A stretch of DNA of 60,251 bases from a virus, in the IMG/VR virus record IMGVR_UViG_3300033153_001386, positions 1 to 60,251 of that record. The stretch is one strand, 5' to 3'. The notes beneath the pieces are model-generated. The model had not been told where the DNA came from, did not search any database, and saw only the letters and a program-made list of their open reading frames with translations. A program made the translations under genes and the position numbers. Below, in pieces: positions 1 through 10,900 of this stretch (within the stretch, counting starts at the first letter, position 1; each line of letters opens with the position of its first letter).

Positions 1-13
1 TGTTTCCGTACTG

Positions 14-1981
14 ATGAGCTATTACAAGTATGCAGAACGGTCATCTGAATCTCGGGTAGACTGGAATGAGATTAGCAAGGGCATGGTCGACATGCTCAAG
101 GAGCAGACGCGCCTTCGCAACGAGAAGCTCGACGATGCGGTAAAGCTCCAAGGCGAAGTCACGACCACCCTATCCGACGCCCCTATGGGCTCTGATGTCA
201 ACGCTAACCAGCGGGTATCTGAGTTCGCGTCCGATGCTCAGGAGTACTCGCTCATGATGAATAAGCTGTGGCGTAGTGGAGAGATGAGCTACCGCGAGTA
301 TATAGCTGCCACCAACAACTTTAAAACCAACACCGAGGGCTACCTCGGTCAGGCGGAGAAGTACGCGGCCAACTACGAGAAGCATGTCAAACGCATGGAG
401 GAGCAGCTTGCCTCTGGCGTAGAGGTATCTGAGCTGGCCCGGGTAGAAGACTTCGGCAACTTCAACAAGTTCACTCCCATTATCGATGCACCTACGGGTA
501 GTATTGGCTTGGTCGGTGAGGACGGAACCAAGTATGCCAGTGTCAGTCAGTTAGGAGTAGCTGTTATGTCGCAGTACGACAGGCTCGATGTGGAGGGGCG
601 CACCACAGATGTGGCAACGCAGATGGGGAAAACCGTTAACGTCATTAAAGCCGGCGGAGTACGCACCCTTGAGAGCGCATTGCAGAACCCTGATTATGTG
701 GCTGCCGAAAACGATGCGGTCTCTGGTGTCCTTATTGGTGACAACGCCCACACTTCTGTTCTAGTGGATTTCAAGCGGGGTTTGTACAGCACTACTCATG
801 ACATCAACGACGCTATCAACGACCCCAACGCCGTGCTTATGGTTCCGAGCTCTAGGAATTCAGATAGGATGGTTGGTGCTGTCGAAGATGACGCTGCTTT
901 TGATAGGTATATCGATGAGCAAGCTACCCGCGACGGTCAGCCCTTGACCGATGGAGAAAAGGCTACGCTACGCCGTCACCGAGACGCCCAGAGAGAGCAG
1001 GCTTTCGACACCGTTCGCGACCAGCTCCGTGCCCGTCTTCCGTTTGTTGAGACTCCTACGGCAGATGCTACTTCGAGGGACAGCGACGCAGCGCGGAAGG
1101 CTCGTGAGCGTGCGGGCCGTGAAGCCCGGATGGTAACCAACTGGGACACCCTTGGTACGGGGACACCCGAGGAACAGACGGTAGCCGCAGAGGCTATAGT
1201 TGGTATGCTCAACGAGGGCAAAGAAGCCGATGAGCGTATTGTAGACCGTATCGTTCCTGATGCTGATGGGCAGCGGGTGACGTTCTTCTATCCCGACGGA
1301 ACCTCGCGTCCCGTGTCTCTCGTTGACGAGTCTGGGCAACGCTTGAGTCGGTCACAGTGGCTCAGCGAGGGCACCGAGTTCCATGGCGTAGAGGGTGACT
1401 ACGGTCGATTCTATGAGGGCGGTATTGTCCCCGCAGGCAGTACCGTTCTCGAGCGCGGTGAGCGCACCGTGGGATACGAGGAGCCAGCCGTGGACTACAA
1501 CACTGAGACTCAAGGTTTTGACCCTGCTACAGGGAAGCTTATAGAGGTTACACCAAGGTCAAGCTATGTGGCTTCAACCGAGGCAGACAAAAGCTCCCAG
1601 AGCGTAACTTCTGCGGCGCTGGGAGCATTGAATGCGATGAACTTCGACAACCCTCAAGTGTCGGTGGTTTATCTGAGCCCAGAGGGGCCATTAAATAATA
1701 CTAACGCCGTCAAATACTTTGTTCCCGGAGTCATGCCATATCAGGTATTCGTGCCAGAGGAGGGAGCCAACGCCGTTGTTGGGGTATTGAACGAACTGGT
1801 TTCCGAGGCTAGGGCGCAGGGCCGGGAGGTAACCATTGAGGAGTTGAAGGCAGCTATTGGCCCGAACAATTACGACCTTTATAACACGCAGGAGTTTAGG
1901 AACGCCAACCCTGTAGAGCAGCCCGCTATTGAGCGACCGGCTGACAACACGCAAACACCTTCAGGAGGTAAAGTACGGTAA
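14..1981 (+). CDS. Putative internal virion (ejection) protein B
   Basis: The product has 655 residues and no recognised enzymatic motif. The N-terminal 150 residues are charged and helix-prone, with a further charged helical stretch near residues 325-380; no signal peptide or membrane segment is visible. The stop codon shares its last base with the ATG of the giant gene at 1981 (TAATG), so the two are probably translationally coupled. Position is the best clue. It follows the tail genes if the window ends are joined, and precedes a giant protein, matching the middle gene of the podovirus ejection trio (T7 gp14-gp15-gp16). The role in genome delivery is therefore inferred from order and size, not from sequence similarity. 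The start is chosen because a TGA at 12-14 in another frame overlaps this ATG, the overlap style used throughout this genome. Confidence 0.85.
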   Translation: MSYYKYAERSSESRVDWNEISKGMVDMLKEQTRLRNEKLDDAVKLQGEVTTTLSDAPMGSDVNANQRVSEFASDAQEYSLMMNKLWRSGEMSYREYIAATNNFKTNTEGYLGQAEKYAANYEKHVKRMEEQLASGVEVSELARVEDFGNFNKFTPIIDAPTGSIGLVGEDGTKYASVSQLGVAVMSQYDRLDVEGRTTDVATQMGKTVNVIKAGGVRTLESALQNPDYVAAENDAVSGVLIGDNAHTSVLVDFKRGLYSTTHDINDAINDPNAVLMVPSSRNSDRMVGAVEDDAAFDRYIDEQATRDGQPLTDGEKATLRRHRDAQREQAFDTVRDQLRARLPFVETPTADATSRDSDAARKARERAGREARMVTNWDTLGTGTPEEQTVAAEAIVGMLNEGKEADERIVDRIVPDADGQRVTFFYPDGTSRPVSLVDESGQRLSRSQWLSEGTEFHGVEGDYGRFYEGGIVPAGSTVLERGERTVGYEEPAVDYNTETQGFDPATGKLIEVTPRSSYVASTEADKSSQSVTSAALGALNAMNFDNPQVSVVYLSPEGPLNNTNAVKYFVPGVMPYQVFVPEEGANAVVGVLNELVSEARAQGREVTIEELKAAIGPNNYDLYNTQEFRNANPVEQPAIERPADNTQTPSGGKVR

Positions 1982-4900
1982 TGAACGACGAGCAGGTACT
2001 CAAGGATTTTATTGCGACCGCGCAGGCCAATAATTACAACTACGATGTGGTCATGCCCAAGTTCCCCGAGCTTGAGGGCTATGACCTTCAGGTGCTCAAG
2101 GACTATATCGCTACGGCAGAGGCCAACGAGTATGACTATGGTGTGGTGAACCCCAAGTTCCCCGAGCTCTTCGGCGAAAAAAAAAAAGACGATACGGAAT
2201 CTGTATCGGAGGATGGTTCATTGGAGCCACCCGTTGTTGAAGAGGAGATTGTCGAGGAGGACGTTGTCGAGGAGGTTCAACCCCGTACCGAGTCGGATGA
2301 GTTCTTTGATATGGCTTTGGAGGGCGTTACTCCAGAGGTCATAGGGAGGACAGACGACGACGATACTGTGATGGAGATGAACAATCTCCTTGGTCAGTAT
2401 GGTTTCTCTTTTGAGACGGCGAACATCTTGGGTGATGCCATGACCGTCACCGCAAAGAATGGTGAGACACTGAGGGTAGACCTCGACCCATGGCGCAGTA
2501 AAACTGAGGTCGCTGAGGCAGAGAAGCTCAACAACTTCCTCAAACAAAACCGAAAGGAGTCAGAGAACTTGCTCAAGCAAGAGGACGACTATCAAGCGGC
2601 TAAGCTGAAGTTCGCCAACGAGAAGCAGATTGACCAGCGTGTCAACCAATTGAGTTCGGAGATGGACGGCTTCCAGCAGTTCTCTCGTGAGCTTGGCGAG
2701 ATAGAGTCCGCCTTCAATGAGAAGTATGCCGGAATAGATAAGTATACTGAAGAGTACTTGCGTGCCAACCCCGAGGAGTTTGACGAGTACAAAGCTCAGG
2801 TTGAGGCTTACAACGCTGACCTTCAGGGCATCCAAGATTTACGTGGTCAACTTCAGGGTCGGTCTCAGGAGCTGCTATACGCGAACCAAGAGATTAACCG
2901 TGCGGCAGCAGAGTTCGTAGAGGTGCAAGGTGGTATCTCCACTTTGCCCGGTCTTGTTAAGACGGCGTTGTCTCGTGGTACAGCCATTATGGCTCGGGGT
3001 ATGACGGACTTTGTTTTGGACGCAGCTTCTCCCGGCCTCTTGCTTGATATGCGCAACCACGAAAACTACGGTGCGCAGTTCCTTCAGACCTATGACGACA
3101 TGGGCGGGACTATCTCTGAGGAAGCAACAAAAGATTTCGATAGTTGGTACGAGGGTTTGCCCGACGACTTAAGACACGACGTCGACATGAAAATGTTTGA
3201 CGATATGCGCAAGGCGCAGAAGTATGGGGGTAAAGAGCTGGAAGAGAGCCTATTGATTGATGAGGCCGGAAGAGAATTTATTGGAGAAGGACTAGGGGAA
3301 GAAGTTTATAAGGGCATTATGTGGGCTACGGGTGAGGACCAAAAGATTCCCTACGCTTATGAGATGGCTCAGCAGAACTGGTGGGGCGGCTCCATCCTTG
3401 GTGCCATTGAGTCTATCCCTGCTTTCGTTGGTCTTGGAAAGAAACTATTTACGACAGGGTTTAAGGCTGCGTCTCGTACCGCCCGTATGTTTGGTCAGGT
3501 CACCGACCACGTAGACCAAGAGTTCCGTGACAACCCAGAGTTGCGTGGCGTCACTGAGCAGGACAAGCTCTTGCTGAAGGTACCTCTCGGCGCTACCGTT
3601 GCGGTGCTGGAGAACATCGGGTTTCGAAATGTGATGGCCAACAAGGGTTTTGCCAGTCACTTTTTGATGAAGGCGTTAGGCAAGTCTTCTCTCGGTGTGG
3701 GGAAAAGGTCGTTCAGAGAAACCGTTGCTCTGGAGGTGAACAACGCTATGGCCCGTGGCCTACTTACCCTTGGTAACGCTGGTGCCGCAGAGTTTGAGAC
3801 GGGTATGGCTCAGGAGATTGCCGATATCGGAGCCAAGGAAGTTTGGAACGCTGTCAGCGACAACCCTGATTTAGACACTCCGGAGCTGAACGAAATACTT
3901 GGGCAGGTCGTCAACGCCGGTGCTCAAGAGGCGGTCGGTTCTTTCGTTCTCGGTACCCCAGCAGCGGTCGGCGCGGCTTTCCAAAAGGATGACTATGCAA
4001 GCTTGAGCGACGAGCAGTTGGCTATCCTTGACTTCTTGTCCGACCCCGGCAACCGTGGCGCTACCAAGCCTATGATTGCTGCTCACCTTAAGAACCTTGT
4101 CAACCAAGGCAAGCTTACGGGTAAGCAGGCCAAGGACGCTTTGGACGGATATGAGAATACGGTTCAGGCCCTCGACGGAATACGAGATGTAGATGGCATG
4201 TCTTCTGAGCAGAAGAAGAAGGCCCTTGCCCTTGAGGTTCGTAAGCAGGAGCTGGAGCGCCGCATGAATAGCACGGCCAAGCCATTTCAGAGGAGGTTGC
4301 AAAGCCAAATCGACGACCTAGTAATCCAACAAGAAGAGATAGCCGATGCCATTCAAGAGCAAAGCACAGAGGAGGTTCCTACACGCGACGAAACCGAAGC
4401 TGGCCCAGAAGTGGGAGGCCAAGTACAAGACGAGCAAGAAGCTCCCGAAAAGAAAGGGCTAGTAGACCGCATGCGTGGCCGATTGCAACAGCGTCGCTTA
4501 CGTAAGTCTAAGGAGGAATACGACAAGGCCATGGCCCGTGTAGCCGAGCTGGAGAAGCAGGGTGCCACCCAAGAAGAGATACAGAAAGCGAAGCTCGACG
4601 CGATTAAGCCCCGCCTTAAATATGTGTCCGGCCTTATGACCGAGGAGCAGCTCGACAAGGCTTCTGATTTCAATGATGAAACGAATAGGCTGTCGGAAGC
4701 GTATCAAGCAGCTAAGGGTACGGAGCAAGAGCAGTCCGCGAAGGATGAGCTTGACAGTCATACGGCAGAAAGGGACGCATTCATTGACTCCGTAGAGCAG
4801 GGTGCTACTCAAGATACCGCGCCAGAAATCGAGACCACCGAAGACGCTGCCTCGGAAGAAATTGTGCCGGAGCAAGAGGCCGCCCCGACAGAGGAGGTGA

Positions 4901-7900
4901 CCCCTACTGAAGATGAAGTGGCAGTCGAGGAGGAGGCAGCCGAGCTCGCCGCCGCATTTGAAGCTGAGGGTACGCCCGACAGAACTGAAACCACCGATGC
5001 TGGTGTGGACGTACAAAGACAGGAGGGGTCCGACTTGACTAAGAAGCAGCAGCGCGTTGTCGACCAAGCCAACAACGTACTTACCTCACTCAAGTCTCTC
5101 ATCCCGGACATCAAGGTTATCGCCCACCAAACGCAGTTGCAATACGAGGCAGCTACAGGTATGAGGGGTAGGGGAACATACGTTTCCGATGGCAAGACTA
5201 TACACATCAACCTCAGCCGTGCCAACAGTCGTACTGCTTTCCACGAGGCGTTCCACGCCATCTTCTTGGAGCAGATTAAGAACGGCGACCCCGACGCTCA
5301 AGCTAAGGCGAAGGTGCTTCTTACCACCATTGCTAAGGCACTGCCTCCGAAGTCGGTTTTGAAGAACCGTATCGATAGTTTCCTTACTCAGTATGACCAG
5401 CAGGATATTAGTGAGGAGGCTTTGGCGGAGGTCTTCAGTTATATCGCCAGTGGATACCGTGGTCTCGGGCCGCAGGTCAAGGCAAAGATTAAGGTTGCCA
5501 TCAAGAATTTAATCGAGAGCGTCCTCGGTCGTAAGCTCGGTGCTTCTTGGTCTGAGGGCGACCAAGCTGTGCTTGACGCCATGGAGATTCTGGCTGGTAA
5601 AGTTGAGCGTGGCGAGGCCATTACGTCTGAGGACGTGGGTGGTATTGAAGTTACTGAGGAGGCTGCCGCTGAGGTCAAGGCTGAGACGGAAGTTGACGCT
5701 GCTATCGGTCGTATTCAGGAGCTTCGGCGCAAGGCTGTTGGTCAAGCCAACGACTTGTTTGGAGACTTGTTTGTTTTGCTAGAAGAATCTGGCAAGGGAG
5801 ATGGGAGTTTATTCTCTGTTGCTATGCGTCGTCTTTTCAAAGATGTTGGTGACAGCAACCTTAAAGCAATAGAGAAAAAGATTCGAGACGTCAAGAAGGC
5901 GAAGAAGCTGTCTGATTCTGACAAAGCTGAGCGGGTAGCTAAGCTAGAGCGGGAGGCGGAGAAGGAAGTTGCTCGTCTAGAGGAGGCTCGGGAGCAGGCT
6001 AAGCCCGGTATCAAAGAGGCTATGGCTAAGCTTGAGCCTTTCGCTGAAAAGAAGCGTGCGAAGGCTGCTCTAGCTGACGTAAAGAAGCGACAGGCAGAGG
6101 TGACCAAGCAACTTGATAAGGATAGGAAGGAAGCGAAGAAACAATTCGAGGGCGAGGAGCTGAAGGAGTATCTCGCTATGCTAAAAGAGGAGGCCGACAC
6201 CAAGCGTGCTGCGTTTAGACAAGAGATTGCTGAGCTGCGTGGTGAGAAGAAGAAGCCTGCGGTAGAGGAGAAGGTGACAGAGCCTGCGGTAGAGGAGAAG
6301 CCTACCGTAGAGACGGAGCAAGAAGTAACGCCGGAGGAGGAGACCAAGACGGAGGCCGAGCCCGCCGTAGAGGAGCAGCCCACCGTCGCTACCATCCGCA
6401 CAAAGGTTGGCGTCGAGGCGTTCGGGAAGTTGGAGGCTGCGGTGCGTAGCTACTTGGAGTATATGGATGCTCTAGACTTTGAGAACATCACGCGGGGTCA
6501 GAGTTCTACATCCACACGCCGAGTAAACAAGGTGGTGAATTTGTCATCCGAGCTTGGGTTAACTGATGCCGAGCAGGCGGTGATGCAGAACTCCGTGCTG
6601 GAGAAGATTGAGGCAGAGAAGCGTGCAGCCGAGGCGAAGGAGGCCGAGCAGGCTGAGCTCAAGGACGCAGCCGAGCGGGCTAAGAAGGCAGCGGAGGAGG
6701 GTGCCGTTGAGGAGACGCCCACACCAGAGGAAAAGCCCACGGTATCGGAAGCGGAGAAGCGTGCTGCCCTTGATGACATCACCGTTGAGGAGGCGGAGAG
6801 GCGGACAAAGGCTGAGTCTTTGGAAGCTGAGGGACGAGCCAAGAAAGATGAGGTTCGCAAGACCGATGCCGAGCTGGCAGAGCTGAAGGGAAAGACCGAC
6901 GCGAAGTCTAAGGCTAGACGTAAGGCTCTCAAGGAATACAGGGACAACCTCGGTACCATGTCTATCGCTGAGGCCAAGGCTAAGCGGGACAAGGCGCCTG
7001 CCGTTGTTAGTGAAAAGGTTCAGCTCCTTGAGGAGGAGTTGCGTCAAGCTCAGGAGGACCTTGACTTTTACAACCGTGACGAGCCGGACAACACCAAGTA
7101 CCCGAAGTATAAGAGTTGGAGGCAGTTGGTTGCTGCTGTCAGGGCGGGAAAAGACCCTCGGTTCTACAGTGTTGAGGTCGAGTCTGACGACAGCTTTGGC
7201 TCCGGAAAAATATACATCGCCAACACAAACCCCGGTTACGAAACGGGTTATGGCACGGTGAATTTGATGGAAGGAACCGCAGCTAACGCGGTTGCGTCTG
7301 CCAATGGAACCACTCGGGCTACCAAAAGCACGGACACCGCCGGTGTGGGCCAACAGCTTGAGAGCAGGGTCGAATCCCTAAAGAAAGAACTCGCCAAAGA
7401 GACTCAGGCGCCCACGGAATACAGGGCCGACCTCGGCACCATGTCCGTGGACGAGGCGCAGGCTAAGCGTACGGAGAGTAAGCTCAAGGCCCGTGAGCAG
7501 AAGGCTAGTGAGTTCAGTGACGACCGCATCAAAGAGCTGGGCGAGCGTGGCATAATGTCACACTTTACTCAGTCTCAAATCGAGAGATTTCGTGCGGGGT
7601 TGGGAAGGTTGCAATACTACGGTGAGGGTATCTACTTCACCAACGACAAGGAATACGCGGCTCGTTTCACGGATACAAACCTTCGCGTTTCGTTCGTTGA
7701 CACAAACGACATGACACTCCTGACCCGTCAGGAAGCTACAAGTACGTTAGTGGACCCTAACGACTATGACACCATCGTCAGAATCGTAGGCGGATTGGTG
7801 CGTAGGACGGGGTACAGAATATCACCTGACGAAATCAGGGATGAGTTGTTCCGTGGGCGCGGTGGGCGGACTGAGACCACGCTATTTGAACTGCACCGTA

Positions 7901-10900
7901 GGTTGATGCGAATCGGTGAGGACATCGAGTTGTATCGCAAACGAACCAACATCGAGGCCAATGCCGGACAGCTCGTTCGCCCGGTCTTCAATGCTGTATT
8001 GCCAAAGTATCAGGGCATAATGAGTGCGGGGCTTCGTGACGTCGTCATTTGGGATTACGATGCCATCAATGAAAATATCGTTAGTGACGTAAGTCCGGAG
8101 ATGGGGGCCGAAGTGAAGGCTCCCAAAGCCCGTGAGCAGCGGGTCTTCGTAAACGAGAGGGGGACTGAATACCGTAGGGCTGGGGAGTCTCGCATGCGCC
8201 CGATGACGCTTGAGACACTTGAGAACTTTGTCTATAGGTCTGGTAAAGTAACGGACAAGGCCGAGCCGCGAGGTATGATGGACGGCGGACGAAGCACGGG
8301 ACACTTTGGTACAGGCGCATACTTCTTTTCCGACAGGAAGAGGGCGGAAGCTTATGATGACCGCGACGTTACTGCCGTAGATATCCGCGACTACAACCTC
8401 GCTCCGGCAAGTTGGTATCTGCACAAAATGCTGAGGGCGATAAACTCTAGGGTGGAGTATAAGCAGCCACACACGTTTAATGCCAAGGAGGTAGAGGCTG
8501 TTCTGGATGCAATTCGATTCCCCGGTATACAAAGCCCGGAGATTCTGGCTCAACGCAGAGCTCAAATGCCTGAAGCCGAGAGGGCAGCGAAGGAGGCCAC
8601 CCGTCTGTACAATAAGGAGGGTAACCGCGACAGTGCGTCTACATCGGTGATGAAAGCACTCGGATATGAGGGCGTGTACGCCACCCCCCGTAGTGACATG
8701 GACAACTCCACCTACGGCACGGTCATATACGATGTGAAGACTGAACCCAAAGCCCGTGAGCAGCGGGTGGCTGATGTGGTGGAGCGGTATGACTTCAGGC
8801 CCAACGGAAGCTTGCGGGAGTCTAGCCTAGCCGCCGAGCTACGTCGCAACCTGAAGCGTTATGGCTTTGGTGTCAAGCAGTTTGGTACCCGTATGGATGA
8901 CTTCCATATTGTCAACCCCACCACGGGTCGTAAGGTAGACCCCAAGAAGCTCATCGAGAAAGACCGTGCCGACGAGCGTGCCGAGCGTGCCGATGTGGAT
9001 GCGGTAGAGCGGGAGGTGGCAGAGGAGAGAGCAATCGAAGCCGAAGCCGAAGACCTACGTAGCGAAGGTCTCAAGAGATACCAAGACGAGTACCTCGACT
9101 TCCCGGACGGGATGATTCCGCCGAGCGACCTATCTCCACGTGAGCAAAGGGACAGTCTCAACGATGAGATATCTGACGAGGACTCCACCTACTCGGCAGT
9201 TAAGTTCGCTAAGGAAAGGGGGTACTCCAACGCAGCTATCTTAAAGTTCCGTCCCGGAGCACAGCAGGCTATCGACACCTACGAAGCCAAAGAGAACCGG
9301 CTGAAGGAGCAGATTAAGGGAGTCATCGTAAAGGCTACGGAGCGCATCCGTGCTGACAAGGATATCCAAGGGTTGCCTACGGTAAAGAAGCGTGACGCTG
9401 CTGCCTTGGCTAGGCTGGAGAACGATGTCATCAGATACCTTCAGAAGAGTAGGTTCTATCAGAACGCCTCTGACGTAGGCCGTGAGGCTATGGTACGTGG
9501 GGTAAAGAAGCAGCTTGGCATCAACATGAAGTCAGCTCCGTCAGCAAACAGGTTGTTGAACGGACCGCTCGATAAGAATGGATTCTCTGAGCAGGAGAAG
9601 AAAGGGTTGCGGGACCAGATTCGTGCTATGGCACGGAGCTCTAAGACCACGGCTACTGCCATCGCTGAGGCTAGGAAACAGATTGCTAAGGACGTAGCTA
9701 AGCTGCGTAAGGATGGTGTCTTGACAACGGCTCAGGCTACGGCCCTACTGAACCGTATGGCCCGCACCAATCCTCTCAACGAGGCTTCCGTTAATTCGTT
9801 TATCGAGTATGCGAACAAGGTGTTTATGGATGCCGACTACGCCAAGAAGATGAACGACCTCAACAAGATGCGTAAGCGGGCGTTGAAGTATGCGGAGGAG
9901 AAGACGGGTATCAACACCGATGTCATCGATGTCATCAGGATTATAGCTGGCATCAATGCGGAAGCTATCCCTGAGGAGGTGCTTGAGGAATACACCGAGG
10001 TTATGACGCAGCTTTCTGAGCGCAAGGCCGTGCTCGATTTAGAGAACCGCGTATCGCTACGCAATAAGCTCGAGACTATCATTGATGCTATCGACCAAGA
10101 GCTGAACGCAAAGAACGAACTGCTGGCTGAGTTCGAGAACTTCGAGGCCAAGGTGCCCGCGAAGGAAAAGGTGAGTGTTGCCAAGACCATAAAGGCTATG
10201 ATAGAGGCAGGGGTCATCACTAAGGACGAAGCCAAGCTGCTGCGAAAGTATCAGGGTGAGCTGTCCCCCGAGCCAGAGGGTAAGGATGAGGCCGAGCTAC
10301 AGCAAGAGAGGGAGAACGAGGCAAGGTTCCTACGCGGTGTAGTCGAGGGTCTCCCTGAGCTTACCCATAAGTTCCCTACCCGGGAGGAGAATATCTTGCT
10401 CCGTCAATTCAATGAGCTTATCAAGACCAGCGGCATCGAGGGATTAGATAACGCCGAGCTAAAGAACCTACTGCGCGTAGCCAACAATATCGAGAACGGA
10501 TTCCTACCGCATATGGCGGAGGTATTGGTAGAGAAGATTGATGCGGAGAACAAGCGTGCCGAGGTGATGAAGTCGGTAGTTAACGATAAATCTGGGCTTG
10601 CTAGACTGATTGATAGGACGGGCCTTACTAGTTTGAATCGTCGCGGGCGTAAGAACCCCACCCGTTATGTCGACCAAGTATGGGGTGACTTCAAGTCTAC
10701 CCGCCTGTTCGATGCGGTGTTTAAGGATTTGGCTGTGGCATCAGCGTCATATCGCGCCGACCTACAGGTTGTCGAAGCGCGTATGGATAAGGTTCAGGAC
10801 GCACTCATCAAGGCCCTCGGTCGCAACCCCAACAAGGTTACCCGTGCTAAGTTCTTGCTCGGGGCATACCTGATGCAGAAGGAGTTTGAGGCTAACCCTA

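Noticed and set aside
1962-1969. Shine-Dalgarno-like AGGAGG before the giant gene
   Set aside because: It lies 12 nt from the ATG and is explained by the codons of the preceding protein; other genes do not use such sites.
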